Below are positions 44,152 through 53,723 of a stretch of 64,000 bases of DNA, piece by piece; positions within the stretch are counted from its first letter, which is position 1; every line of letters starts with the position of its first letter. The notes beneath the pieces were generated by a model. That model had not been told where the DNA came from. It saw nothing but the letters and a program-made list of their open reading frames with translations, and did not search any database. The position numbers were made by a program, and so were the translations under genes. This stretch comes from Fibrobacter sp. GTDB taxonomy: Bacteria; Fibrobacterota; Fibrobacteria; Fibrobacterales; Fibrobacteraceae. The stretch spans positions 43,774-107,773 of the forward strand of contig JAKSIE010000003.1 of the NCBI GenBank assembly GCA_024398995.1, given 5' to 3'.

Positions 44152-45402
44152 ATGCCGTTATATCGATTGTCTCCATATTTATATGTGTTTTGCTGGATTG
44201 CGTTAGCATTCCTGCCGTATGTATTTTTTGCAAATATTATTTACGTTTCTCTACTATTTTATTTCTCTGGTGTAGGGTTATATTATTCTTTCGTATCCAT
44301 AACAAATAAAGAATTACCCCTCTATTTCAAGGGCTTGTTTTTGTTTGTTCTAGTATTGATGCTATATGGCCTATATCTCGTTATCCTAGGAGATGATGTG
44401 TATTGGCAGGCCTCCGCTCAATATGTAGATAAACATCATTACTTACTTTGGCTAATGTCGTCTTTACTTTCTTCTGTTCCAATGTATGTTTTTACATCTA
44501 GAGGATGGATTAAAGAACGTGACATGAAAATAATATTTGGAATTTTTCTATTTGCTTGTATTTATGCTTACTATGGATCATTGAAATTTCAAATGATGCA
44601 AGCGAAACTGTTAAACTCGACACAAGATGAATTTACGATTACTTGTGTATATTCATTTTTAGGAATTATTCCTCTTGTACTCTTGTTTAAAAAATACAGA
44701 ATTATACAGTTTATTCTTCTTTGTGTTATGTTTGTTTATTGCGTATTAGGCGCAAAAAGAGGCCCCGTGCTTATAGGTGGAGTATCATCTATTATATTGA
44801 TTTTTAGCATGTTTGCACAAAGCTCTCTAAAAAAGAAAATAGCCATAGCTTTGATAACTGCTGTTTTTTTGGGGGGTATGTACATATTTATAAATCATCA
44901 AATTGAATCAAGCCCTTATTTTGCAATGCGTGTAGAACAAACTATGGAAGGAAATACAAGTCGCAGAGAAGAACATTCTCAAAGAGTACTTGAATATTTT
45001 TCAAATGCAACAAATTTAAGACAATTTGCTTTTGGAATTGGAGCCCAAGGGACTCTGTCAATGAATGAAACTTTCGTTCACAATGACTGGATTGCAATTT
45101 TGCTAGAACAAGGTATTTTTGGATTGTGTTTATACATTTTTTACTGGTTATGCTTTATTTATACTTGGTTTAAATCGAGGCGAAATTATGATTGTTTTGT
45201 TGGTTTAGGGTTGCTCGTCTTTATTGGTTTGGGTAAGACTTTGTTTTCCATGTACTATCTGCCTGTTACTGCAGAAATGGTTACTTCTTCTGGAATATAT
45301 TCTATTTCTTTAGGCTATTTCCTTGCTCGTGCGTTCCCACAAAAAGAAACCATTCAAATAACTATACATAAAGAAAATGATATGGAGTCTTGTCATGGCT
45401 AA
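44152..45402 (+). CDS. O-antigen polymerase/ligase-like membrane protein (Wzy-like)
   Basis: A 416-residue integral membrane protein with about 10-12 hydrophobic segments and a long extracytoplasmic loop (about residues 255-310). NETFVHNDWIAILLEQGIFG resembles the HNxxLxxxxExGxxG signature of the Wzy/WaaL superfamily. Its neighbourhood (Wzx, glycosyltransferases, Wzc) suggests it polymerises the repeat unit. Sequence conservation in this family is low, so ligase activity cannot be excluded. Its stop overlaps the next start by eight bases. Confidence 0.8.
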   Translation: MPLYRLSPYLYVFCWIALAFLPYVFFANIIYVSLLFYFSGVGLYYSFVSITNKELPLYFKGLFLFVLVLMLYGLYLVILGDDVYWQASAQYVDKHHYLLWLMSSLLSSVPMYVFTSRGWIKERDMKIIFGIFLFACIYAYYGSLKFQMMQAKLLNSTQDEFTITCVYSFLGIIPLVLLFKKYRIIQFILLCVMFVYCVLGAKRGPVLIGGVSSIILIFSMFAQSSLKKKIAIALITAVFLGGMYIFINHQIESSPYFAMRVEQTMEGNTSRREEHSQRVLEYFSNATNLRQFAFGIGAQGTLSMNETFVHNDWIAILLEQGIFGLCLYIFYWLCFIYTWFKSRRNYDCFVGLGLLVFIGLGKTLFSMYYLPVTAEMVTSSGIYSISLGYFLARAFPQKETIQITIHKENDMESCHG

Positions 45403-46441
45403 AAAAGTTTTTGTTTTTTGTCCCAATGATTCCATTACTGGTGGCCCCGATGCTCTTCATCAAATGGTTTTTTATTTAAATAAATCTGGCCTTAATGCAG
45501 AAATTGTGTATTTTGCGTTTTCTTCAAAACATCATTATTCTGTTCCGGAACCTTACAAAATTTACGTTTCTAGTTTTTTGACTGAAAATTTGGTAGTAGA
45601 TTCTTCGGATGCTATTGTAATTCTACCAGAAAGTGCGGTAACCAAGTTAAAACTATTTAAAAATGCAAAGGTTTTTATTTGGTGGCTTAGCGTTGACAAC
45701 AATATCAATAGAAGCAGCTTTTTTTGGAAACTTTACTACTTCGCTACGTTACCTGCAAGAGTTGTTGTTAATTGGGATTATTACAGAAATCGTTTTAGTG
45801 AGGCCATTGTTAAAACGATTCAAGCAAAGACATATTCTTTTGAACATGAATTTACAAATGTAGATCATATTTGTGCTTCTCACTATGCCTATGATTTTGT
45901 TTCAAGAAAATCCTCAAAAAAGGTTTCTCTTTGCATAGAACCTATTAGTAAACACTTTCTTGAAAAATATTATAAAGACAAGACTTCATTAAGTTTGTCA
46001 AAACGAAGTGATATTATTTTATACAATCCTAAGAAATGCGAAGCCTTCGTCCAACAACTAGCTGCATTCGCTTCCGATTTAACTTTTGAACCACTTATAG
46101 GACTTTCTCAAGAACAACTTATTGAAAAATATAAAAAAGCAAAATTATATGTCGATTTCGGTCCTTTCCCTGGAGCAGAAAGGATTCCAAAAGAAGCAGT
46201 TTTGTTTGGGTGTTCGATAATTACAGGGCGCAGGGGAGCTTCCAATTTTTATGGAGATGTTCCCATTCCCGATGAATATAAATTTGCTGATTATCAAAAT
46301 CAAAAAGAACAAATAGTAAAAAAAATAAGAGAAATTTTGGCTGATTATGACAAAAAAAATTGTGATTTTAATGTTTATCGAGAAACTGTATTAAATCTTG
46401 AACAAAACTTTGAAAAATCTCTGAAGGAGAACTTTCAATGA
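45395..46441 (+). CDS. Glycosyltransferase-like protein of the polysaccharide locus
   Basis: A 348-residue protein whose start (KVFVFCPNDSITGGPDALHQ) looks like the GPxxLHQ loop of GT-B transferases, with PFPGAERIPKEAVLFGC resembling a donor-site region late in the protein. I cannot place it in a specific family. ATG 45395 is chosen; the open frame extends to 45377. It overlaps wzy by eight bases and the next gene by four, so it belongs to the same transcript. Confidence 0.65.
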   Translation: MAKKVFVFCPNDSITGGPDALHQMVFYLNKSGLNAEIVYFAFSSKHHYSVPEPYKIYVSSFLTENLVVDSSDAIVILPESAVTKLKLFKNAKVFIWWLSVDNNINRSSFFWKLYYFATLPARVVVNWDYYRNRFSEAIVKTIQAKTYSFEHEFTNVDHICASHYAYDFVSRKSSKKVSLCIEPISKHFLEKYYKDKTSLSLSKRSDIILYNPKKCEAFVQQLAAFASDLTFEPLIGLSQEQLIEKYKKAKLYVDFGPFPGAERIPKEAVLFGCSIITGRRGASNFYGDVPIPDEYKFADYQNQKEQIVKKIREILADYDKKNCDFNVYRETVLNLEQNFEKSLKENFQ

Positions 46442-47397
46442 TTAAAGGTTTAGTTTCGATAATAGTACCTGTTTATAATGTTGAAAGCTATTTAAACAAT
46501 TGTTTAAATAGCTTGCTTGCACAAACATATGCAAAAATAGAAGTTATCCTTATTGACGATGGATCTGTAGATAACTCTTCGAAAATTTGTGATGAATACG
46601 CAAAAAAAGATAATCGCATAAAAGTTATTCATCAAGAAAATAGGGGTGTTTCACGTGCAAGAAATCTTGGCTTAAATATTGCAACAGGTGAATTTTTTTC
46701 TTTTGTTGATGGTGATGATACTGTTGAAAAAAATTACATAGAATTAATGGTCCAGAAACTGATTGAGAATGATGTGGATCTTGTTCGGCTGAGTTGGGAT
46801 CGGGGTGGAAAAAAATGTACGTATGCAATCAATTTTGATAAAAATGGAAATGCGCTTGTTACATACGAGAATGTAACTGACCTGCAGTGGTTTGCAAATA
46901 TTTGGGGGTTGTTTCGATTTGAATCTCTTAAATACTATTTTGACGAAAATTTAAAATACGCTGAAGATAATCTTTTTGTTTTTGAATATTTTCTGCATTC
47001 GCGACGTAAAAGGATGCTTCTTGCAAATAATCCGTATTATCATTACACAATCGTAAATCAATCTGCATCTCAGCTAAATGTGCTGAAACGCCTTGAAATA
47101 AGCAACATTTTTATACAACGTTTATTGAATAGAAATCCTGTAGATGAAAAATTAGAATATCTGTGTAATAAGTATATTTATAAGGATTATTTAGTCGCAT
47201 TGTATTATTTTATCGATTCTAAAAAATTAGAAGAAAACGGTATCACTCTGGAAAGTGTGAAAAAAAAGATTCGAGAATTGAGAAGGAATGGATATAGGGA
47301 GTATACAAAGGCTTCTGCTGTGGTTAGTTTTCTTTATCGAAATCATTTACATTTTTTGATGGGTGTATTTAGGTTCTTAAAAAGAAGAAAAAAATGA
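46438..47397 (+). CDS. Family 2 glycosyltransferase
   Basis: A 319-residue GT2 enzyme with a textbook start: VSIIVPVYNVESYLNNCLNS, IDDGSVDNSSKICDEYA, NRGVSRARNLGL and FVDGDDTVEKNYIE (DxD). Its C-terminal part is Lys-rich and may contact the membrane. A clear ribosome site GAAGGAGA precedes the ATG, and the start overlaps the previous stop (ATGA). The transferred sugar is not predictable. Confidence 0.93.
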   Translation: MIKGLVSIIVPVYNVESYLNNCLNSLLAQTYAKIEVILIDDGSVDNSSKICDEYAKKDNRIKVIHQENRGVSRARNLGLNIATGEFFSFVDGDDTVEKNYIELMVQKLIENDVDLVRLSWDRGGKKCTYAINFDKNGNALVTYENVTDLQWFANIWGLFRFESLKYYFDENLKYAEDNLFVFEYFLHSRRKRMLLANNPYYHYTIVNQSASQLNVLKRLEISNIFIQRLLNRNPVDEKLEYLCNKYIYKDYLVALYYFIDSKKLEENGITLESVKKKIRELRRNGYREYTKASAVVSFLYRNHLHFLMGVFRFLKRRKK

Positions 47398-48410
47398 AGA
47401 TCACGATTGTTACTCAGGCTCTATTGAATAATTATGGCGGGATTCTCCAGAATTATGCATTACAGCGTATTTTGAAACAATTAGGGCATGAGCCGATTAC
47501 GTTCGATTTTAGGCAAAAGAATCATTATGAATCGTTGATAAAAGTCCTTCCTAGAAGAATTTTATATTCTATCATGAAAGTTTTTTTGGGGAAAAAGATA
47601 AAAGCTCTTTCTATACCACGCTATCAAAAAAGAGCGCGTTCTATGGACATCTTTGTCAAAGAAAATATTTCTTTGACAAAGCGTGTGAAGAAATATGAAA
47701 CGAAAAGTGTAGAAGATTGTAATGCTGATGTTGTCCTTGTGGGGAGCGATCAAGTATGGCGACCCAAATACAATTATTTTTTAGAAGATATGTTTCTTAG
47801 ATTTGTAAACAATCTTCCCGTTAAACGCATTTCTTACGCTGCGTCGTTTGGCGTAGATGAATGGGAATATTCCCTAGAACAAACGAATGCTTGTTCTGCC
47901 CTTGCAAGGAAATTTAATGCTATCAGTGTTCGCGAAGAATCTGGCGTAAAATTGTGTAAGGAACATCTAGGCGTTAATGCAACATGGGTTTTGGATCCAA
48001 CGCTTTTATTGAGAAAAGAAGATTATTTGAAACTGTGCCAAGAGGTGCCTGTAAATAGCAGCCATTTTATGGCAGTCTATGTGCTAAACTTAAACGATTC
48101 CGTTAAAGCTATATACGAGAGCGTTGCAAAAGAAAAAAATCTTGAAGTCAAGTATTTTGCAGCAGATGCAAACGCCTCTATTTCCATCCCTGAATGGCTT
48201 GCTATGTTCCGAGATGCCTCCTATGTGGTAACAGATTCCTTCCACGGAACGGTGTTCTCTATCATCTTTGGGAAAGAATTTAAATGCATTTACAACGAAA
48301 CTCGTGGTGCAACGCGATTTGAATCATTGCTGAATTTGTATAATTCAGGAAAATTAGAGGAAATGCGTGAGTTCTCCCTGAATTGGTTGAAGAACGCTTT
48401 GGAATCGTAA
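47394..48410 (+). CDS. Polysaccharide pyruvyl transferase family protein
   Basis: A 338-residue protein like CsaB/PssM-type pyruvyl transferases, which add a pyruvate ketal from phosphoenolpyruvate to a sugar. Visible motifs are NYGGILQNYALQRILKQLGH, VLVGSDQVWRP, SYAASFGVDEW and YVVTDSFHGTVFSIIFGKEF, the usual late motif. The FrhB-like gene two places downstream (49928) often accompanies such enzymes. It overlaps the preceding GT2 by four bases and abuts the flippase gene. Confidence 0.92.
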   Translation: MKITIVTQALLNNYGGILQNYALQRILKQLGHEPITFDFRQKNHYESLIKVLPRRILYSIMKVFLGKKIKALSIPRYQKRARSMDIFVKENISLTKRVKKYETKSVEDCNADVVLVGSDQVWRPKYNYFLEDMFLRFVNNLPVKRISYAASFGVDEWEYSLEQTNACSALARKFNAISVREESGVKLCKEHLGVNATWVLDPTLLLRKEDYLKLCQEVPVNSSHFMAVYVLNLNDSVKAIYESVAKEKNLEVKYFAADANASISIPEWLAMFRDASYVVTDSFHGTVFSIIFGKEFKCIYNETRGATRFESLLNLYNSGKLEEMREFSLNWLKNALES

Positions 48411-49925
48411 ATGCCCAAGTCTCAGTTAAAAATAGGTGCGCTGCTTTCCTATGTTGTTCTAGCCCTCCAGAATTTGGTGGGGCTGGTTTATACTCCGTTT
48501 ATGCTGCGCATGATGGGCAAGTCTGAGTATGGGCTGTATTCCATTGCGGCGTCGATTGTTGCGTATTTGACTGTTCTTGATTTGGGTTTCGGAAACGCCA
48601 TTGTTCGCTATACGGCGAAATACCGTGCAGAAGGAAAACAGGAAGAACAACACAGAATGTTTGGAATGTTCTTTCTGCTTTATTGTCTAATTGGATTTGT
48701 TGTTTTGGTTGCTGGCGGAGTCCTTTATTTAAATGCAGGGAAATTATTTGACGCCTCAATGACTGTTTCTGAACTTTCACGAACGAAAGTGATTCTTGCG
48801 TTGATGGTTGCAAATCTTGCCGTTACATTCCCGTTCAGTTTATTTGCCTCTGTTATTACAGCTTACGAACAATTTGTGTTTCAAAAAGTTGTGAACATTG
48901 TGCGTATCATCTTGAATACGGCAACAATGATTGTTTTGTTGTGTCTTGGATACAAGGCTATAGCCATGGTTGTTGTCGCGACTATTTTTAACGTTTTGAC
49001 CCTCGCACTTAATTATTTGTATTGTAAGAGTTGTCTTGATGTGAAACTGAAATTTGGTGGCTTCAAGTGGGATTTTTTGAAAGAAGTATCCATTTACTCT
49101 TTTTGGATTTTCTTGAATGCAATCATGGATCGTGTTTATTGGAGTACAGGTCAATTTGTACTGGGTGCTTTTGTAGGAACTGCCGCTGTTGCTGTGTTTG
49201 CGGTTGCAATCCAGTTTGAAACAATGTATATGAACTTCTCTACGGCTATTAGTGGTGTTTTTTTGCCGAAAGTGACCGCAATGACTGTAAATGATTCTGA
49301 TGGCAAGGCCATTTCTGATTTGTTTATCAAAACGGGACGAATCCAGTATTGCATAATGGTTTTGATCCTCTCAGGATTTTTCTTGTTCGGAAAGCAGTTT
49401 ATTCAGTTGTGGGCTGGAAGTGGGTATGAAGAATCCTACATCATTGCGATGATTTTCTTTGTCCCGTTGACAATCCCCCTTATCCAAAATTTGGGCATTA
49501 CAATTTTACAGGCTAGAAACCAGATGAGGTTTCGTTGCATATTGTATTTTGTAATTGCAATGATTAGTCTTGGCTTGCAGATTCCGTTGGCGAAGTACTA
49601 TGGAGGCATTGGCTGCGCTTGCGCCATTGCTGGTGCGTTGGTTCTCGGCCAGATTATCGTGATGAATGTTTACTACCAGGTTAAGCAGAAAATCAACATC
49701 GTTAAATTCTGGGGTGAAATTGCAAAGATGTCCATTGTTCCGGCAGCCTTGACTATTGGTGGATATTTTGCTTTGCAACATTTTGCAACAGATAATTGGA
49801 TTTCTCTGGGTGTTGGAATTTTTGCCTATCTAGTGGTGTATTTGCCGCTGTTCTTTATGCTCTCGATGAATAAATTTGAACGAGACCTAGTGCTGAATCC
49901 TGTACGAAAACTGATTAGGAAGTAA
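48411..49925 (+). CDS. Polysaccharide flippase, Wzx-like (MATE/PST family)
   Basis: A 504-residue membrane protein with about 12-14 hydrophobic segments, starting right after the previous stop. The N-terminal pattern GLVYTPFMLRMMGKSEYGLY and the later FGNAIVRYTAKYR match Wzx/RfbX flippases that move lipid-linked repeat units across the inner membrane. It stands among the glycosyltransferases and the pyruvyl transferase, as usual for Wzx/Wzy loci. Base composition is less A+T-rich than the genes just before it. Confidence 0.92.
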   Translation: MPKSQLKIGALLSYVVLALQNLVGLVYTPFMLRMMGKSEYGLYSIAASIVAYLTVLDLGFGNAIVRYTAKYRAEGKQEEQHRMFGMFFLLYCLIGFVVLVAGGVLYLNAGKLFDASMTVSELSRTKVILALMVANLAVTFPFSLFASVITAYEQFVFQKVVNIVRIILNTATMIVLLCLGYKAIAMVVVATIFNVLTLALNYLYCKSCLDVKLKFGGFKWDFLKEVSIYSFWIFLNAIMDRVYWSTGQFVLGAFVGTAAVAVFAVAIQFETMYMNFSTAISGVFLPKVTAMTVNDSDGKAISDLFIKTGRIQYCIMVLILSGFFLFGKQFIQLWAGSGYEESYIIAMIFFVPLTIPLIQNLGITILQARNQMRFRCILYFVIAMISLGLQIPLAKYYGGIGCACAIAGALVLGQIIVMNVYYQVKQKINIVKFWGEIAKMSIVPAALTIGGYFALQHFATDNWISLGVGIFAYLVVYLPLFFMLSMNKFERDLVLNPVRKLIRK

Positions 49926-49927
49926 TT

Positions 49928-51082
49928 ATGCCAAAGCTTTCTGCAATCTGTTCTTCTTGTGGTGCCTGTGCAAATGCTTGCCCTCGTGGTGCGATAACAA
50001 TGCAATTGGATCAAGAAGGTTTTTACAAGCCGGCCATTGATTCTGATATTTGTTCCAAATGTGGAACCTGTGAAAGAATTTGCCCTTGGCTTAATGATGT
50101 TGTAAATCCTAACGATTGTTCTAGTACACCGAAAACTATTGCAGCATTTGCAAAAAACGAAGAAGTTAGACTAGCTTCGTCAAGCGGTGGAATTTTTACC
50201 GTTCTAGCAGAACTGATTCTCGATGAAGGCGGTGTTGTCGTTGGTGTCGCTCAGTTAAGTCCAACTCATTTTGGTCATGTTGTTGTTGACAATAAAATTG
50301 ATTTGGTAAAACTTCGTGGATCGAAATATGTTCAGGCAGATGCCGGCTTGATTTACAAGCAGGTTCGCATTTTGCTTCGTGATGGACGGAAAGTTCTTTT
50401 TTCCGGAACGCCCTGCCAAGTTGCCGCTTTGTATGCTGTACTAGGAAAAAATCATTTTGAAAATTTGATAACGGTTGACATTGTTTGCCATGGAACGCCG
50501 AGTGTTAAGGTTTGGCAAAAATATGTAGAAGAAATTCAGTCGACTGAAAAATCAAACGTGGTTCAATCCTATTTTAGGGATAAACAATTAGGATGGCGGA
50601 AATTTTCTCTTAAGAACGTTTTCTCGTCAAGAGAAATACGCAGCAATGATTTAGATCATGATAGATATATGCAGATATTTTTGCATAACTGCGCCTTGAA
50701 TAAATCCTGTGCGAATTGCCATTATGGTAAGTTGCCTCGCATTGCCGACATTACCCTGGGAGACTATTGGAATATTGCCGATGTTCATCCAGATATGGAT
50801 GATGACAAGGGTACATCGGTCGTTCTTTTGAATACCAAACGTGGTGAAAACTTGTTTGCTCAGGTTTCTGATCAAGTTGTGCAATGCGATTCATCTTTAG
50901 AATGCGCCGTTGCTGGAAATCCATGCATCGTTCGTTCCAGCAAGGAACATTTTAGACGCTACGAATTCTCTGCAGATTTAGATAAACTTTCTATGGAAGA
51001 ACTTGTAAAGAAGTACTGTGTAAGTTTACCCTTGTATAAGATTGTTTTGCTAAAATTCAAAAAAATATTCTTAGATCGTTAG
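49928..51082 (+). CDS. FrhB/FdhB-like protein with N-terminal 2x(4Fe-4S) ferredoxin domain
   Basis: A 384-residue protein: two 4Fe-4S motifs at the start (CSSCGACANACP and CSKCGTCERICP, about residues 8-50), then a coenzyme F420 hydrogenase/dehydrogenase beta-subunit-like domain with SSGGIFTVLAELIL, KYVQADAG, FSGTPCQVAAL and CHGTPSVKVW, and a further Cys cluster CANCHYGKLPRIADITLGD. Such proteins are frequent beside pyruvyl transferases in surface polysaccharide loci. Their redox reaction is unknown. It is two bases from the flippase stop. Confidence 0.9.
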   Translation: MPKLSAICSSCGACANACPRGAITMQLDQEGFYKPAIDSDICSKCGTCERICPWLNDVVNPNDCSSTPKTIAAFAKNEEVRLASSSGGIFTVLAELILDEGGVVVGVAQLSPTHFGHVVVDNKIDLVKLRGSKYVQADAGLIYKQVRILLRDGRKVLFSGTPCQVAALYAVLGKNHFENLITVDIVCHGTPSVKVWQKYVEEIQSTEKSNVVQSYFRDKQLGWRKFSLKNVFSSREIRSNDLDHDRYMQIFLHNCALNKSCANCHYGKLPRIADITLGDYWNIADVHPDMDDDKGTSVVLLNTKRGENLFAQVSDQVVQCDSSLECAVAGNPCIVRSSKEHFRRYEFSADLDKLSMEELVKKYCVSLPLYKIVLLKFKKIFLDR

Positions 51083-51084
51083 TT

Positions 51085-52176
51085 ATGTCCCACACCCTCC
51101 CGTTCGCATTCCTTCGTTACAGTCTTGGACTCTCTCAAGAGTTTGAGGGGGCGAGTCGTGTCTTGACTCACGAAGAATGGGTGGAATTGTTTAGGTTCGC
51201 GAAGGAGCAGTGCTTGGCGGGGGTGTTCTACTGCGGCATGCAAAAAATGCCGGATGGATTCAAACCGCCACAAAATCTTGCGCTTCGTTGGACCATTGAC
51301 GCTGAGAGTATTCGCGGACAGAATGAAAAGGTGGATGCCGTAGCCTCTGCGTTGACTGAAAGATTCAATCTAGTTGGTTGCAAGCCGGTTGTGTTAAAAG
51401 GACCAGCAAACGCTCGGTATTATCCCGAAGCTCAATTTCGATATCCTGGCGATATAGATTTCTTTATTGCTGGTGGGAAAGAATTTGTTATAAGTAAGAT
51501 TCATGATGCATGTCTTGCTGACAATTTCCCGTTGAGTTCCCATCATGCGTCCTTTACGTGGGATGATATAGAAGTTGAAGTTCATTTTGTTGCGACGGAT
51601 GCTTATTCGCCTCGAAAAAATGACGCTTTGCAAAGCTTCCTTTCTGGTGAAACCCAGAAATCCTATGCGACGGCTGGAGGCTTCAATGTTCCATCAATGG
51701 TCTATGCTTTGATGATGCAGGTTTCCCACATCAAGCAGCATTTGTTCAAGGGAGGCATTGGACTTCGTCAGTTAATCGATTATCATCAGCTACTGCAACA
51801 TTCAACGAAAGAAGAACGGTCTCAGGTTGCAAATAAATTAAGAGATTGTGGTCAAGATAAGATTGCCGGTGCCTTGATGTATGTTCTCCGTGAGATTCTT
51901 GCGCTTGATGAGGGGAGGATGCTTTGCGCACCAGATGAACGACGTGGTAAATTCCTTCTTAAAATTGTTCTCGAAGGTGGTAACTTTGGCTGGTACGCGG
52001 AGGATTACATACAGCCTGTTATTAATCGTTGGTTCAAGGATCGTGTGAGGTTCTTTAGGTTGTTGCCTTTTGATGCGACAGAAGCATTGTGGCGAGAGCT
52101 TTTCTATTGGAGAGATACCGTTAAACTTATCCCTCGTCGTATTAAGCAACGTCGTCTGGCTCTTGGTAAGCGATAA
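51085..52176 (+). CDS. Nucleotidyltransferase-fold protein (NTP_transf_5-like)
   Basis: A 363-residue protein whose central part, VVLKGPANARYYPEAQFRYP followed by GDIDFFI, fits the nucleotidyltransferase fold (Asp-x-Asp in GDID) of the family often found at the end of polysaccharide loci. EVEVHFVATD probably supplies a third acidic residue. Its substrate is unknown; addition of a nucleotide or other phosphoryl group to a glycan or lipid is one possibility. It is the last gene of the forward block before a terminator. Confidence 0.8.
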   Translation: MSHTLPFAFLRYSLGLSQEFEGASRVLTHEEWVELFRFAKEQCLAGVFYCGMQKMPDGFKPPQNLALRWTIDAESIRGQNEKVDAVASALTERFNLVGCKPVVLKGPANARYYPEAQFRYPGDIDFFIAGGKEFVISKIHDACLADNFPLSSHHASFTWDDIEVEVHFVATDAYSPRKNDALQSFLSGETQKSYATAGGFNVPSMVYALMMQVSHIKQHLFKGGIGLRQLIDYHQLLQHSTKEERSQVANKLRDCGQDKIAGALMYVLREILALDEGRMLCAPDERRGKFLLKIVLEGGNFGWYAEDYIQPVINRWFKDRVRFFRLLPFDATEALWRELFYWRDTVKLIPRRIKQRRLALGKR

Positions 52177-52177
52177 A

Positions 52178-52207
52178 AAATCCTGGTCTAATGCCAGGAT
52201 TTCTTTT
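52178..52207. terminator. Bidirectional terminator
   Basis: AAATCCTGG-TCTAATG-CCAGGATTT, a perfect nine-base stem flanked by A-rich and T-rich runs, between the converging nucleotidyltransferase-like gene and the response regulator gene. Hence it can serve both strands. Confidence 0.9.
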
Positions 52208-52624
52208 TTAAATAAATTCGCCGAGTGTGTTGAATAATTCCTTAGGGTCAATTGGTTTTGCCAAGTGGGCGTTCATGCCTGCCACGAGGCAATTCCAGCG
52301 GTCTTCATCGAATGTTTTTGATGTCATGGCGATTATGGGAATTTCTGACTTTTGAGGGTCTCCCATGGCGCGAATTTCACGGGATGCGCAGTAACCGTCC
52401 ATTTCCGGCATCAGAATGTCCATGAAAATGGCGTCAAACTTACCTGGGTCTGCTTCAGCCAAGGCTTTTACACATTCCTTGCCGTTTACGACTCGTGAAA
52501 CTTCTATGCCTGCGTCGTTTAGAATCGCGATGGCGACTTCTGCGCTTAGGTCGTTGTCTTCTGCCAGCAAAATGCGCTTGCCTTTAAAATTGAGGTGTTG
52601 CGTATTGCAGTTAGTTTCCGACAT
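52208..52624 (-). CDS. Stand-alone response regulator receiver domain
   Basis: A 138-residue single REC domain without output domain. RILLAEDNDLSAEVAIAIL holds the acidic pocket, FMDILMPEMDGY the phospho-accepting Asp, MTSK the conserved Thr/Ser and LAKPIDPKEL the Lys. It could pass phosphate in a relay or bind a partner protein. ATG 52624 follows GGAGG; the longer frame to 52714 lacks a ribosome site. It is the only minus-strand gene within the polysaccharide block and its kinase is not in the window. Confidence 0.92.
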   Translation of the reverse strand: MSETNCNTQHLNFKGKRILLAEDNDLSAEVAIAILNDAGIEVSRVVNGKECVKALAEADPGKFDAIFMDILMPEMDGYCASREIRAMGDPQKSEIPIIAMTSKTFDEDRWNCLVAGMNAHLAKPIDPKELFNTLGEFI

Positions 52625-52767
52625 TGTGCTAGAGCCTCCTTTTCTATAGCCACCACAATATAGGATGTAAAATACACCTAAATTTGGGTGTAGAACGTAA
52701 AACATTCCTTGCAAAGGGTCTTTTGAAAAGCTATTTTTTGTAAAAAAGTTTTTAAATCAGGTTTTTT

Positions 52768-53715
52768 ATGAAAAACATGTTTAAATTTATTAGTTTAGCT
52801 GCCTTTGCCTCTATGGCTTCCGTAAATGCTGCTACAACTTACGGTCCTGTGACTGTTGATGAAATTGACGGGAAAAGGGTCGCAATTATTGATGCAGAAT
52901 CTGTGGAATCTTTGAACATTCCTGAAGATGTCGTAGTAGACTCTATCTATTACAAGCGAAACTTCAAAGCTGGCGTAACTGTTTCGGTTATGTTCCCGTT
53001 TCAAACAAATACTTGGGCTTTTGAACAGAACACATTCCACCTTTTCGAGTATGTAAGAGTCACTAAGGACTGGGATGGAAATGAGTACAGCCGCGCTCCT
53101 TGGGTTGTTTATATTGACCATCCGTTCTCTGACACGCTTTATGCGAACATTCCCTACTTGATTATTCCGCAGAAGGATGTTGCTGATGGTTATGGCCTGG
53201 ATCTGGGCTACGGCAATGTTGCCACGCTTAACTCGACCACTAACTCTAGACAGGTGGAGTATTCTGACAAGTACGGTAGCTGGAACTTTGTGGGTACCTA
53301 CGACTACAAGCAGTGGAATGAAGGCGATGCCGAGCTGGGCCGCGTGTTTGGCTTTGCTGCTAACGACATTAACGACATCAAGGCCGGTGAATTCGTGAAG
53401 GGAAAGGCTGGCATCAAGATTCGCCCCATGCGCGCCTACCTGAAGTGTGTCAAGACAAACAATGTTCTGGCCAAGGCCGCCTTTGGTGCACTTTCCTCCA
53501 TTGATGCGGAGGAAGATATCCCGGATACCTTGGAAGTTCGCATTTTGAATGGCGATTCCTCTGGCGTTCAGTCAGTTCATTTTGGTACTATGAATGCTCG
53601 TACCGGCGAAATGCTGAAGGACAACTGGGTTGACTTGAGTGGTCGCAAGCTTTATCGTAAGCCCACTACCAAGGGTATTTATTACAACAACGGTATTAAG
53701 GTTATCATCAAGTAG
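52768..53715 (+). CDS. Secreted protein with C-terminal GxKxx...KGIYxxNGxKVIIK motif
   Basis: A 315-residue exported protein with a signal peptide (cleavage after VNAA, about residue 21). The body is beta-rich and of unknown function. The C-terminus WVDLSGRKLYRKPTTKGIYY followed by NNGIKVIIK has the form of short C-terminal hairpins on secreted proteins in Bacteroidetes and Fibrobacteres, which may act as sorting or surface-attachment tails. It is nine bases before a small ORF and then the Wzc-type kinase, so a role in the envelope locus is plausible. Confidence 0.75.
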   Translation: MKNMFKFISLAAFASMASVNAATTYGPVTVDEIDGKRVAIIDAESVESLNIPEDVVVDSIYYKRNFKAGVTVSVMFPFQTNTWAFEQNTFHLFEYVRVTKDWDGNEYSRAPWVVYIDHPFSDTLYANIPYLIIPQKDVADGYGLDLGYGNVATLNSTTNSRQVEYSDKYGSWNFVGTYDYKQWNEGDAELGRVFGFAANDINDIKAGEFVKGKAGIKIRPMRAYLKCVKTNNVLAKAAFGALSSIDAEEDIPDTLEVRILNGDSSGVQSVHFGTMNARTGEMLKDNWVDLSGRKLYRKPTTKGIYYNNGIKVIIK

Positions 53716-53723
53716 AGGTCCAA

